Assembly (NCBI RefSeq): GCF_040289685.1
Contig: NZ_PSLQ01000002.1
Span: 1-64,000 of the forward strand
DNA length: 64,000 nucleotides
Origin: Pyrinomonas sp040289685
GTDB taxonomy: Bacteria > Acidobacteriota > Blastocatellia > Pyrinomonadales > Pyrinomonadaceae
Direction: 5' to 3'
The position numbers and the translations under genes were made by a program. The notes beneath the pieces were generated by a model, which saw only the letters and a program-made list of their open reading frames with translations, did not search any database and was not told the origin of the DNA. Below, in pieces: positions 50,899 to 59,514 of the stretch (its first letter is position 1; each line of letters begins with the position of its first letter).

Positions 50899-52524
50899 CT
50901 ATGCAGTTTCGTCCGGCCCTTGCGCGAAACGCTCGCGCAGCGCGCGACGCAAGATCTTGCCAGTCGGCGTGCGCGGAATCTGCTCGACGAAGCAGATCCT
51001 CCTCGGCTTTTTGAAGCCGGCGATCTTCCCTTCGCAAAAAGCGATCAACTCTTCGGCACTCGCTTCGACGTTGGGGCGCCGAACGATGGCCGCCGCCACG
51101 GCCTCGCCCCATTTTCTGTCGGGTAAGCCGAAGACGGCGCAATCGGCCACCGCTGGGTGTTTGTGCAGCACGCGTTCGACTTCCGACGGATAAACGTTGA
51201 GCGCGCCCGTCACGATCATGTCGTTTTTCCGATCGACGAGATAGAAGTATCCGTCCTCGTCCATGTAAGCCATGTCGCCCGTGCGCACCCACCCATCGCG
51301 AAGGACGGCGGCAGTCGCGCCCGGATTGTTCCAGTAGCCAACCATGTTGGCTTCGGTTCGGACGGCGATCTCGCCGATCTCGCCCGGCGGAAGCTCGCGC
51401 CAACCCTCACCGACGATGGCCACTTCGACGTTGACCTGCGCGCGCCCGCATGAACGAAGGAGCTTGACATAGCGCGGTGCGCTCAGCGCCAACCGATGTT
51501 CCATCGGTTCGAGCACCGTGCCCGCGCAGCCCGTCTCAGTAGTGGCGAAGGTTTGCCGGAAACCACAGTGCGGCAACCTCTGCATCGCTCGTCGCACAAG
51601 CGGTTCGGGCATCGGCGCCCCTCCGTAAAGCAGCGTTTGCAGGGAAGCGAGATCCGTTCGCTCGCTCGCCGGATCTTCGAGCAGGAGTTGAATCGTGGTC
51701 GGCACGAGGTTAGTGAACGTGATCTGTTCGCATTCAATCGTTCGAAGCGCTGTGGCGACATCGAAATTGATGAGCGCAATGAACGAGCCGACGTAAACGG
51801 CGCAGAAGATGCCCGCAATGCCTGCCGCGGAGTGGAGCGGCGAAGGAAGCATCACGCGGTGCGTGCGCCGACTGCCGATGGCGTGGACATGAACGAACAT
51901 GCCGATCAGTGTGCTCGCGTGCGTGTAGATCGCTCCCTTGGGAAAGCCTGTGGTCCCGCTCGTGTAAAGCAGCAGCAACGGATCATCGGCGGCGATCGGA
52001 CGCTCCAATACTGGCTCGCTCTCGTCGCCGCGTGCGACCATCGCCTCGTAATTCTCTAAATCTTTGGCTCCCGCACCGATGACGATGATCGCACGCACGT
52101 CGCGCGCCCTGGAGGCGACGCCTCGCGCGGCATCGCTCTCTTGTGCGCCGCAAACGAGCGCACGCGCGCCCGAATCGGCGACGATCTGTTCGACCTCAGG
52201 CGGCGCGAGACGATGATTGACCGTGACAGCAACGCCCCCGAGTTTGGCTACTGCGAAGAGCGCTTCGACCCATTGATGCGAGTTGCGCCCGTAAAGAGCG
52301 ACGCGGTCACCGCGGCCGATGCCGAGTCGGCGCAGTTCGTGAGCGAAGCGGTTGATGCGCGCGTTGACCTCGCGCCAAGTCAGGCGAACGTCGCCGAAGA
52401 CCAAAGCTTCAGCACTGCCGAACAAGCGCGCGTTGCGCCGCACGAGGTCGCCTGCGCCGCGAAGCCCGCCGAAAAGAGACGGCTGGGGGGAGTTCGTGTG
52501 TGTCATGACTGTGATGGCTCGCAT
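50899..52524 (-). CDS. Acyl-CoA synthetase (AMP-forming)
   Basis: A 541-residue member of the ANL superfamily that activates a carboxylic acid as its CoA thioester. The AMP-binding signature LLYTSGTTGFPKGAIYTHAS, the A5-type motif RQTFATTETGCAGT, TGDMAYMDEDGYFYLVDRKN near residue 420 and the C-terminal catalytic lysine in PRTPTGKILRRALRE are all present. The start is uncertain: ATG at 52524 or 52506; ATG at 52548 would lie upstream of the predicted transcript start. It is the first gene of the minus-strand series, facing the hyu operon. Confidence 0.93.
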   Translation of the reverse strand: MRAITVMTHTNSPQPSLFGGLRGAGDLVRRNARLFGSAEALVFGDVRLTWREVNARINRFAHELRRLGIGRGDRVALYGRNSHQWVEALFAVAKLGGVAVTVNHRLAPPEVEQIVADSGARALVCGAQESDAARGVASRARDVRAIIVIGAGAKDLENYEAMVARGDESEPVLERPIAADDPLLLLYTSGTTGFPKGAIYTHASTLIGMFVHVHAIGSRRTHRVMLPSPLHSAAGIAGIFCAVYVGSFIALINFDVATALRTIECEQITFTNLVPTTIQLLLEDPASERTDLASLQTLLYGGAPMPEPLVRRAMQRLPHCGFRQTFATTETGCAGTVLEPMEHRLALSAPRYVKLLRSCGRAQVNVEVAIVGEGWRELPPGEIGEIAVRTEANMVGYWNNPGATAAVLRDGWVRTGDMAYMDEDGYFYLVDRKNDMIVTGALNVYPSEVERVLHKHPAVADCAVFGLPDRKWGEAVAAAIVRRPNVEASAEELIAFCEGKIAGFKKPRRICFVEQIPRTPTGKILRRALRERFAQGPDETA

Positions 52525-52543
52525 GATCCGTTGAGCGTTCGAG

Positions 52544-52572
52544 AGCATACACGAAAATTCGACATAAGTCTA
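52544..52572 (-). promoter_or_regulatory. Predicted promoter of the minus-strand catabolic unit
   Basis: Read on the minus strand, TAGACT (52572-52567) and TATGCT (52549-52544) are 17 bases apart. It diverges from the strong plus-strand promoter at 52594. The -35 boxes lie within the arms of an inverted repeat AAGTCT (52566-52571) and AGACTT (52590-52595). Confidence 0.45.
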
Positions 52573-52595
52573 GTACCTTTTTTACGAAAAGACTT
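52565..52595. promoter_or_regulatory. Inverted repeat and GntR-like site in the divergent promoter
   Basis: AAGTCT at 52566-52571 and AGACTT at 52590-52595 flank both -35 boxes. TAAGTCTAGTACCTT at 52565-52579 matches the gntR promoter site TAAGTGATATACTTA in TAAGT, the T and AC after four bases, and the spacing GT-N5-AC. A regulator bound here would hit both promoters. Confidence 0.5.
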
Positions 52596-52622
52596 GACAC
52601 TGCGGGAAAGGAAAAGTATATT
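52594..52622 (+). promoter_or_regulatory. Strong predicted promoter of the hyu operon
   Basis: A perfect TTGACA at 52594-52599 and TATATT at 52617-52622 are 17 bases apart. Transcription would start near 52629, leaving about 20 bases before the first gene, which has no clear Shine-Dalgarno. Confidence 0.8.
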
Positions 52623-52648
52623 GTGCAACGCCTAATTGTTATAAAAGT

Positions 52649-53416
52649 ATGTCTAAATGGCGATGCCGAAGATGCCCTGCGGCCCTCTGCGCGGCGGTCG
52701 CGCTGCTTGGCGTGACTGCTGCCGCGCAGCAGGGCGCGCTGTCGGCGGTGGAGATCATTCGGCGTGCGATTCTGGCGCACGGTGGAGAGGCGTTTCGTCG
52801 CCCGCAGACGCTCGAACTCTGCGGACACGCCACTTATTACCCGCGCGATGGCGGCCCGGCCATCGAGATCGAACGTTTGCGCATTGCGCGCGTCATCCCG
52901 CAAGAGAGTCGGCGCGCGCGTGCGCCCAACGGCAAGGTGCTGGTGGAGGCGTGGAGCGGCGGGCAGCTCTTCTTCCGCGAGGGATTCGATGGCGCGCGTG
53001 CTTGGTCGCAACTGAGCGCGCAGGCACGTCCCATCGCCGAGTACTTGCAACTCGATCGCCATTTCGGTTTTGGCGTCATTCGTTTCGCCGAGACACCCGG
53101 CTTTCGCCTCGAACGGTTGCCTGACGGTGAAGTCGCGGGGCGCCCTGTGTATCGAGTAGCGATCACCGACGTCGAAGGACGCACGACGCAATTTGCCATT
53201 GACCGCGCGAGCTGGTTGATTCACAAGGTCGAGTTCGATACGCCGCTCGGGCATCACGAACGGATCTACTGGCCGTACGACGCTCGCGATCGGATCAAAG
53301 AAGCGCGTCACGTGCGGCTTATCTTCGCGGGGCACAAGCTCTTCGACGTGTGGTGGGAAGAGGTTCGTTACAACCAGCCGTTGCCGGATCAAATGTTTGC
53401 CGCGCCTAGCAAGTAA
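52649..53416 (+). CDS. Exported LolA-like or outer membrane-associated protein
   Basis: A 255-residue protein of unknown function. Signal peptide RCRRCPAALCAAVALLGVTA with AAAQQ as cleavage site. The mature part reads EIIRRAILAHGGEAFRRPQT, then strands as in LolA/LppX-type half-barrels (YYPRDGGPAIEIERLRIARV, GQLFFREGFDGARAWSQLS, RVAITDVEGRTTQFAIDRAS and WLIHKVEFDTPLG). It could bind a hydrophobic ligand in the periplasm. It is the first gene of the hyu operon and is expressed from the strong promoter at 52594; hyuA follows. Confidence 0.6.
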   Translation: MSKWRCRRCPAALCAAVALLGVTAAAQQGALSAVEIIRRAILAHGGEAFRRPQTLELCGHATYYPRDGGPAIEIERLRIARVIPQESRRARAPNGKVLVEAWSGGQLFFREGFDGARAWSQLSAQARPIAEYLQLDRHFGFGVIRFAETPGFRLERLPDGEVAGRPVYRVAITDVEGRTTQFAIDRASWLIHKVEFDTPLGHHERIYWPYDARDRIKEARHVRLIFAGHKLFDVWWEEVRYNQPLPDQMFAAPSK

Positions 53417-53449
53417 GCGCCGGTGACCGGGACGAGTTTGGAGGAGAGG

Positions 53450-53545
53450 ATGGACTGCCAGTGGGAGGCTCGACAATCGAGCTTTCGCCCCGGAATAAAA
53501 CGCAACGAGTTTGGAGGAGGAGATGGGTTACAGGCTCGGCATTGA
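53450..53545 (+). CDS. Possible leader ORF overlapping hyuA start
   Basis: ATG at 53450 follows GAGTTTGGAGGAGAGG, a near copy of the sequence before hyuA (CGAGTTTGGAGGAGGAG, ATG at 53523). The frame codes 31 residues (MDCQWEARQSSFRPG onwards) and ends at 53545, 22 bases inside hyuA. It could couple or modulate hyuA translation, or be a duplication remnant without function. Confidence 0.3.
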   Translation: MDCQWEARQSSFRPGIKRNEFGGGDGLQARH

Positions 53546-55583
53546 TGTTGGCGGGACTTTCACGGATCTGCTTCTTTTCGATGAAGAGACAGGGCGCATG
53601 GTGCTCGCCAAAGTGCCTTCAACGCCAGCGGACCAGTCGATCGGCGTGCTCAATGGCATTCAGAAGGTCGCTGCGCTCGCCGGCATAGATCCGGTGGAGA
53701 TCGATCTGGTGCTTCATGGAACCACGGTGGCGACCAACGCTGTGCTTGAAGAGAAGGGGGCGCTCGTCGGGTTGATTACGACGCGCGGCTTTGAGCAGAT
53801 ACTTCACGTCGCACGCTCGCAGACGCCGGGACCTCTCGCCGGTTGGATCATCATGCAAAAGCCCGATCCGCTGGCGCCGCTTCATCTGACGCGGGGCGTG
53901 TCGGCGCGCATGAACGCGCGCGGCGAAGAGTTGGTGCCGCTCGATGAGGAGGAAGTCCGTCGCTTCGTCCGCCAATTGCGCGACGAAGGGATCCAAGCGT
54001 TGACCGTTTCGCTCATCAACTCTTTCGCCAATCCGGCCCACGAGCGGCGCATACGCGATATCGCGCAAGAACTCTGCCCGGACCTGCCGGTCACTATTTC
54101 AACCGACATCTTGCCGGAGTTTCGCGAATACGAACGGACGCTGACCACTGTGATGAATTCGTACGTGCGACCGGTGATGGGCCGTTATTTGACCGGCATC
54201 GAGAGCAAGCTGCAGCGCGCGCATCTTGCGCCGACCGTCAACATCGTTCGCTCCGATGGCGGCGTGATGTCGCTCGACGGCGCGCGCGCGAAACCCGTCA
54301 ACACGCTGCTTTCCGGCCCTTCGGGCGGTGTGGTCGCCGCCAGTTACATCGGTGAACTCACCGGTTATAAGAACGTGCTCTCTTTCGACATGGGCGGGAC
54401 TTCGACGGATGTGGCGATCTCGACGGGCGGCGAACCGCGCATTGTGCGCGAAACGCGCATCGGCTACTACCCGGTCAAAGCGGCTGCCGTGGATGTCCGA
54501 AGCGTCGGCGCTGGCGGCGGTTCCATCGCGCACGTGCCGATCACCGGAGCTTTGCGCGTCGGTCCACAATCGGCGGGCGCCGAACCCGGACCGGCAGCTT
54601 ACGGTGCGGGCGGGATGGAGCCGACCGTGACCGATGCCAACGTCGTACTGGGCCACCTGCCGCCCCGCTTGCTCGGCGGCGAGATGCAGCTCGATGTTGA
54701 GGCGGCGCGCCGCGCCGTTGCTAGGATCGGCGACGCGCTTGGGCTTTCGGTCGAAGAAGCGGCACAAGGGATCATCGACATCGTCAACGAGAATATGTTC
54801 GGCGCGTTACGGCTCGTCTCGGTGCAGCGCGGTTACGACCCGCGCGATTTCGCGTTGGTCGCTTTCGGCGGTGCCGGACCGCTTCACGCCAACGCCTTGG
54901 CGCAGCTGTCGGGCGCGTGGCCAGCGATCATCCCGCCGACGCCGGGCGTGCTCTCGGCGCTCGGTTTTCTCCATTCGGACATTCGCAGCGAGTTTTCGCA
55001 GACGGTGATCCGCACGCTCGCTTCAATCGACGCGGGCGAGTTCGCGCGGATCTTCGCTGCTTTGGACGAACGGGCGCGCGAGTGGTTGGAGAGCGAGGGC
55101 ATTCCGGCTGAACGGCAAGCGCTGGACTACCAAATAGACGTGCGTTATCACCGTCAAGGGTATGAGTTTCCGGTGCGCGTGCACCCCGATCAATTCGAGT
55201 CCGAAGAGGGCATGGAGAAATTCATCGCCGACTTCAAGGGGATTCACGAAAGGAACTACGGTTTCAACATCGACTCCTTGATCGAGATCGTCAACTTGCG
55301 CGTGGTCGGCATCGGTTTGGTCCGCAAGGTCGAGCTGCAGCGTGTGGCATCGGACGGAACGCGCGTCGAGGAGGCGATGGTGGAGACGCATCGCGCCTAT
55401 TTCAGCGGCAAGGCGATGGAGACACCCATCTACGACCGCGACCGATTGCGCCCTGGCCACATTTTGCGTGGACCAGCCGTCATCACGCAGCGGGATGCGA
55501 CCACGATCATCCTGCCCGAACACTACGGGCAGGTCGATGAGTACCTCAACATACTGATCTATCCAGATGGCAAAGGACGGTGA
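53523..55583 (+). CDS. hyuA: Hydantoinase/oxoprolinase subunit A
   Basis: HyuA is the ATP-dependent subunit of N-methylhydantoinase, 5-oxoprolinase and acetone or acetophenone carboxylase type enzymes. ATG at 53523 follows GGAGGAG. The 686-residue product has the N-terminal hydantoinase domain with YRLGIDVGGTFTDLLLFDEE, GTTVATNAVLEEKGALVGLI and EFREYERTLTTVMNSYVRPV. The HyuA domain has SGPSGGVVAASYIGELTGYK, FDMGGTSTDVAISTGG and VRSVGAGGGSIAHV. The C-terminal part has VRYHRQGYEFPVRV. It is adjacent to hyuB (overlap of stop and start region), as in all such enzymes. Confidence 0.93.
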   Translation: MGYRLGIDVGGTFTDLLLFDEETGRMVLAKVPSTPADQSIGVLNGIQKVAALAGIDPVEIDLVLHGTTVATNAVLEEKGALVGLITTRGFEQILHVARSQTPGPLAGWIIMQKPDPLAPLHLTRGVSARMNARGEELVPLDEEEVRRFVRQLRDEGIQALTVSLINSFANPAHERRIRDIAQELCPDLPVTISTDILPEFREYERTLTTVMNSYVRPVMGRYLTGIESKLQRAHLAPTVNIVRSDGGVMSLDGARAKPVNTLLSGPSGGVVAASYIGELTGYKNVLSFDMGGTSTDVAISTGGEPRIVRETRIGYYPVKAAAVDVRSVGAGGGSIAHVPITGALRVGPQSAGAEPGPAAYGAGGMEPTVTDANVVLGHLPPRLLGGEMQLDVEAARRAVARIGDALGLSVEEAAQGIIDIVNENMFGALRLVSVQRGYDPRDFALVAFGGAGPLHANALAQLSGAWPAIIPPTPGVLSALGFLHSDIRSEFSQTVIRTLASIDAGEFARIFAALDERAREWLESEGIPAERQALDYQIDVRYHRQGYEFPVRVHPDQFESEEGMEKFIADFKGIHERNYGFNIDSLIEIVNLRVVGIGLVRKVELQRVASDGTRVEEAMVETHRAYFSGKAMETPIYDRDRLRPGHILRGPAVITQRDATTIILPEHYGQVDEYLNILIYPDGKGR

Positions 55584-55591
55584 AAAGCGTC

Positions 55592-57406
55592 ATGGCTGAA
55601 CTCGATAAGATAACGCTCGACATCATCGAGAACGCGCTACGCAACACGCGCCACGAGATGGATGCCGTCCTCTTTCGCTCGGCGATGTCGCCGGTGATAC
55701 GCGAGCAGCACGACGGCTTTCCGATGATCTGCGATCCACAAGGGCGCATGGTCGTCGGTCAATTCGGCTCTTACATCGCCGGTTTCATCCAGCAGTGGAA
55801 GCGCGGCATCGCCGAGGGCGATGTCTTTCTGGTATCGGACCCCTACTCTTGCCGCGGGGCCATCTCGCACATCAACGATTGGATGGTTTTGCTGCCGATC
55901 TTCTACGATGGCGAGCTGGTCGGATGGGGATCGCAATTCGGTCACACGGTCGATGTCGGCGGTCCCGTTTCAGGCAGCTTGCCGACTGATGCGACCACCA
56001 TCTTCGGCGAGGGGATGCGCATTCCGCCGGTTAAGCTCTTCGATCGCGGCGAGCTGAACGCGGATGTGCTCGATCTGATCCTGACCAACACGCGCGTGCC
56101 CGTGATGAACTACTTCGATCTGATGGCGATCGTCGCCGCCTGTCGCACGGCCGATAAGCGTGTGCGCGAGCTGTGCGACCGTTTCGGCAAGCAGACCTAT
56201 CTCGCCGCCTGCGAAGCGTTGCTCGACCGCACCTATCGCGCGATGGGCGCGCTCATCGAGAAGAACTTGCCGACCGAGCCGGTGTCGTTCGACGATTACG
56301 TGGACGACGATGGACGCGGCAACGGCCCGTTCAAGATGAAGTTGACCATCTGGCGCGAGGGCAACGTCGGCCATTTCGATTGGACCGGCACTGACCCACA
56401 GGCGCCCGGTCCGGTCAACTTCCTCCTGAACGAAGAGATGTTCAAGATGTTCATCGGCGTCTATCTGATCATGGTCTTCGATCCTCAGATACTCTTCAAC
56501 GATGGTTTCTACCCGTTGCTCAAAGTCAAGATCCCAGAAGGGAGCTTGCTACAGCCGCGTTTTCCCGCTGCGCTCGGTTGCCGCACGCACGCGCTTGCGC
56601 GTCTGTTCGACGTCCTCGGCGGCGCGCTGGGACGTCAAGCGCCGGAGCTGTCAACCGCTGCCGGCTACGGAACGTCGCCCTATCTGCTTTACAACGGTTA
56701 CGACGAAAAAGGCGAGTTCTTCCACTTGATGGAGATCACCTACGGCGGCATTCCGGGGCGCCCGCTCGGCGACGGCATGGACGCGCATTCTTGGTGGCCG
56801 CTCTTCGAAAACATCCCGACCGAGTACTTGGAAAGTTACTATCCGATCACCGTGCTCGAATACGGAAGCCTTCCGGATTCGGGCGGCGCTGGCTACCATC
56901 GCGGCGGCAACGGCGTGCACAAAGTCTACCGCTTCGAAGTGGACGGCGAGATCGCTGTTCACGACGATCGCGAACGGTCCCAACCGTGGGGCATTCTGGG
57001 CGGTTTGCCGGGCCAGTCATCGTCGAAGCTGCTGGGGGAGCCATTGCCGTCGAAGATCTCTCAAGTCCCGGTGCGCAAAGGCGACATGCTCATCTACCGA
57101 ACGGCGGGTGGTGGCGGATGGCGCGATCCGTTGGACCGGCCCGTGGAATGGGTGCTTAAAGATGTGCGCAACGGACTCGTGTCGCGCGAAAAGGCTGAGC
57201 GCGATTACGGCGTCGTGATCGTCGAGGAAGATGGTAAACTCGTCGTCGATCGAGAACGGACCGAGAAGGAACGCGCGCAGAAGAAACGGGAGCGAGGCGA
57301 AGTGCAGATCTTCACCTTCGGGCCGGAACCGGAACCGATCGGCATCGTGCGCGAGTGGCGCCGCGCGCAAGCGCCGACGCAGAGCGGCGAACCAGCGCAT
57401 GCTTGA
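55592..57406 (+). CDS. hyuB: Hydantoinase/oxoprolinase subunit B
   Basis: HyuB is the partner of HyuA. ATG at 55592 gives 604 residues; GTG at 55580 in a GTGA overlap with hyuA is also possible. The start reads MAELDKITLDIIENALRNTR and SAMSPVIREQHDGFPMI. The conserved core has DVFLVSDPYSCRGAISHIND, GEGMRIPPVKLFDRGE and SGGAGYHRGGNGVHKVYRFE with TAGGGGWRDPLDRP. The last 60 residues form a charged tail (ERTEKERAQKKRERGE). Acetone-type carboxylases have a third small subunit; none is visible here, so a hydantoinase or oxoprolinase is the better choice. Confidence 0.93.
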   Translation: MAELDKITLDIIENALRNTRHEMDAVLFRSAMSPVIREQHDGFPMICDPQGRMVVGQFGSYIAGFIQQWKRGIAEGDVFLVSDPYSCRGAISHINDWMVLLPIFYDGELVGWGSQFGHTVDVGGPVSGSLPTDATTIFGEGMRIPPVKLFDRGELNADVLDLILTNTRVPVMNYFDLMAIVAACRTADKRVRELCDRFGKQTYLAACEALLDRTYRAMGALIEKNLPTEPVSFDDYVDDDGRGNGPFKMKLTIWREGNVGHFDWTGTDPQAPGPVNFLLNEEMFKMFIGVYLIMVFDPQILFNDGFYPLLKVKIPEGSLLQPRFPAALGCRTHALARLFDVLGGALGRQAPELSTAAGYGTSPYLLYNGYDEKGEFFHLMEITYGGIPGRPLGDGMDAHSWWPLFENIPTEYLESYYPITVLEYGSLPDSGGAGYHRGGNGVHKVYRFEVDGEIAVHDDRERSQPWGILGGLPGQSSSKLLGEPLPSKISQVPVRKGDMLIYRTAGGGGWRDPLDRPVEWVLKDVRNGLVSREKAERDYGVVIVEEDGKLVVDRERTEKERAQKKRERGEVQIFTFGPEPEPIGIVREWRRAQAPTQSGEPAHA

Positions 57407-57539
57407 GGGGCGCGCCGCAGTGGTGGTTCATTCGACGACGGCGCGTTATCGCGTGCGCAAAGGGGCGCGAACGTGGACCGACCGGGAATAGATCCATGCG
57501 TTCGTGACGTATCTCGATTCGCGGTAGATCGGGGCGGGC

Positions 57540-58199
57540 GTGGACCAACAGGAAATGGACCTTGAGCGTTTGTATGTCGAGCGCGGTTTTCGCGGTCGCG
57601 TCGGTTTCGGCGTGCGTCCTGCGCTTCTCATCATCGATTTGATTCGCGCTTTCACCGATCCGCGCTCGCCGCTTGGCTGCGACCTCGAAGGCGTGGTCGC
57701 CGCGACGCGCGACCTGCTCGACAAAGCGCGCGCAGCGATGATCGGCGTTCACTTTACGACCACCGCCTACGTCGAAGGTTATGCCGACGCCGGGCTTTTC
57801 ATCCGCAAGGTGCCGAGCCTCGCGCTGTTGCGCGCAGGCGACCCGGCGGTGGAGATCGACGGGCGACTGCAACCGTTGCCAAACGAGTGCGTATGGTGCA
57901 AAAAGTATGCGAGCGCATTCTTCGGCACAGCGCTCGCTGCGACGTTGACGGCGACGGGCGTTGACACGTTGCTGATCGCCGGGTGCACTACCTCTGGTTG
58001 TGTGCGCGCCTCGGCGGTGGACGCTTGCCAGCACGGGTTTCGCCCCATCGTCGTGCGCGAAGCGGTGGGTGACCGCGCGCCAGCACCGCACGAAGCGAAT
58101 CTGTTGGACATCGATGCCAAGTATGGCGACGTCGTCTCGCTCGACGAGGCGTTGAACTACCTCGCACGATTTGGTGACTCCGGCGACCGATCAAGGTGA
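57540..58199 (+). CDS. Cysteine hydrolase (isochorismatase fold), carbamoylsarcosine-amidase-like
   Basis: A 219-residue hydrolase. GTG at 57540 is used; ATG at 57555 is possible. The catalytic triad is complete: Asp33 (IIDLIRAF), Lys121/122 (WCKKYASAFFGT) and Cys154 (GCTTSGCVRASA). The AGCTTSGCVRAS pattern is typical of N-carbamoylsarcosine amidase and related ureidohydrolases. This fits directly after HyuA/HyuB, because an N-methylhydantoinase yields carbamoylsarcosine. Other substrates with a carbamoyl group are possible. It is followed by the CoA-transferase gene five bases after its stop. Confidence 0.9.
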   Translation: MDQQEMDLERLYVERGFRGRVGFGVRPALLIIDLIRAFTDPRSPLGCDLEGVVAATRDLLDKARAAMIGVHFTTTAYVEGYADAGLFIRKVPSLALLRAGDPAVEIDGRLQPLPNECVWCKKYASAFFGTALAATLTATGVDTLLIAGCTTSGCVRASAVDACQHGFRPIVVREAVGDRAPAPHEANLLDIDAKYGDVVSLDEALNYLARFGDSGDRSR

Positions 58200-58203
58200 A
58201 GAG

Positions 58204-59418
58204 ATGAGTGAACAGCGCGTGCAACGACGCCCGCTCGCAGGGCTCAGGGTCTTGGAGATGGGGCAGCTTCTCGCCGGGCCTTTTGCCGCGGCGATGCTTG
58301 CCGGTTTCGGCGCCGAAGTGATCAAGATCGAACGCCCGCGCACGGGGGATCCGATCCGCAGGTGGCGCAAGATCTACCGCGGAACCTCTTTGTGGTGGCT
58401 TTCGCTCGGTCGAAACAAAAAGTCCATCACGCTGGATCTGACGCGCCCCGAAGGGCAACAGGTCGCACGCCGTTTGGCAGCCAAAGTCGATCTGCTGCTC
58501 GAGAATTTCAAGCCGGGGACGCTCGAGCGTTGGGGAATGTCTTACGAAGAGTTGCGCGAACTGAACCCTCGGCTCATCATGGTGCGCGTCTCCGGATGGG
58601 GACAGACTGGACCGTACGCGAGCCGTCCGGGATACGCCAACGTCGCCGAAGCGATGGGCGGAATACGCTACACGACCGGGTATCCGGATCGTCCGCCGGT
58701 GCGCACCGGCGTCTCGCTTGGCGATACATTGGCCGGATTGCATGCCGCGTTGGGCGCGCTCGTCGCCATCTATCACCGCGACGTGCATGCGACCGGTCAA
58801 GGACAGGTGGTCGATGTCGCCATCTACGAGGCGGTCTTCAACATGATGGAATCGATGCTCGCTGAATATGACAAACTGGGCTTCGTACGCGAGCGGACCG
58901 GACCGAAGCTTGAAGGGATCGTGCCGACTTCGACCTACCGTTGCGCCGACGGCAAGTACATCGTCATCGGCGGCAATGGCGATTCGATCTTCAAGCGTTT
59001 GATGCATGCCATCGAACGGCCAGACCTTGCCGAAGATCCGCGGCTGGCCCATAACGATGGCCGCGTCACGCATGAGGAGATGATCGATCGAGCCATCGAA
59101 GAGTGGACCAGTCGGCATCCTTACGAGGTGGTCTTTCGGCGTCTGACCGACGCGGAAGTGCCGTGCGGGCCGATCTACTCGATCGCCGACATCGTGCGCG
59201 ACGAGCATTACATTGCGCGCGGCATGTTCGAAGAGGTAGACCTCGGCGATGGCGACAAAGTTAAGATACCGAGCGTCGTGCCGAAACTGACGGCGACGCC
59301 TGGGGGCACGGACTGGCCGGGGCCGCCGCTCGGCGCGCACAACCATGAGATCTACCGCGGATTGCTCGGCATGAGCGAAGAGGAGCTGCAGCAGTTGCAA
59401 GAGGCCGGTGTGATCTGA
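58204..59418 (+). CDS. CaiB/BaiF CoA-transferase family III
   Basis: Family III CoA-transferases move CoA between acids through an aspartyl-CoA thioester. ATG at 58204 follows AAGGTGAAGAG and gives 404 residues. The N-terminus RVLEMGQLLAGPFAAAMLAG with FGAEVIKIERPRTGDPIRRW is typical. GQVVDVAIYEAVFNMMES holds the catalytic aspartate (the D in VVDVAIYEA). Late parts VPCGPIYSIADIVRDEHYIA and LLGMSEEELQQL are canonical. It is 96 bases before the HMG-CoA-lyase-like gene, a pair known from citramalate and HMG metabolism. Confidence 0.93.
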   Translation: MSEQRVQRRPLAGLRVLEMGQLLAGPFAAAMLAGFGAEVIKIERPRTGDPIRRWRKIYRGTSLWWLSLGRNKKSITLDLTRPEGQQVARRLAAKVDLLLENFKPGTLERWGMSYEELRELNPRLIMVRVSGWGQTGPYASRPGYANVAEAMGGIRYTTGYPDRPPVRTGVSLGDTLAGLHAALGALVAIYHRDVHATGQGQVVDVAIYEAVFNMMESMLAEYDKLGFVRERTGPKLEGIVPTSTYRCADGKYIVIGGNGDSIFKRLMHAIERPDLAEDPRLAHNDGRVTHEEMIDRAIEEWTSRHPYEVVFRRLTDAEVPCGPIYSIADIVRDEHYIARGMFEEVDLGDGDKVKIPSVVPKLTATPGGTDWPGPPLGAHNHEIYRGLLGMSEEELQQLQEAGVI

Positions 59419-59514
59419 AGACCACAGGGTCGGCTTTCGCGCGCCGCGGCGAGATCCCGAGAAACTTGTCCTTTTGGTCTTCTCGTCGGTTTGCGTGTGA
59501 AAAGGGGAAAAACT

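Noticed and set aside
53523..57406. Acetone or acetophenone carboxylase for HyuA/HyuB
   Set aside because: No third small subunit gene is present, and the next gene codes a carbamoyl-hydrolase type enzyme; kept only as a less likely option.
52649..58199. Complete creatinine degradation pathway
   Set aside because: No creatinine deaminase, creatininase or sarcosine oxidase gene is seen, and the operon continues with CoA enzymes.
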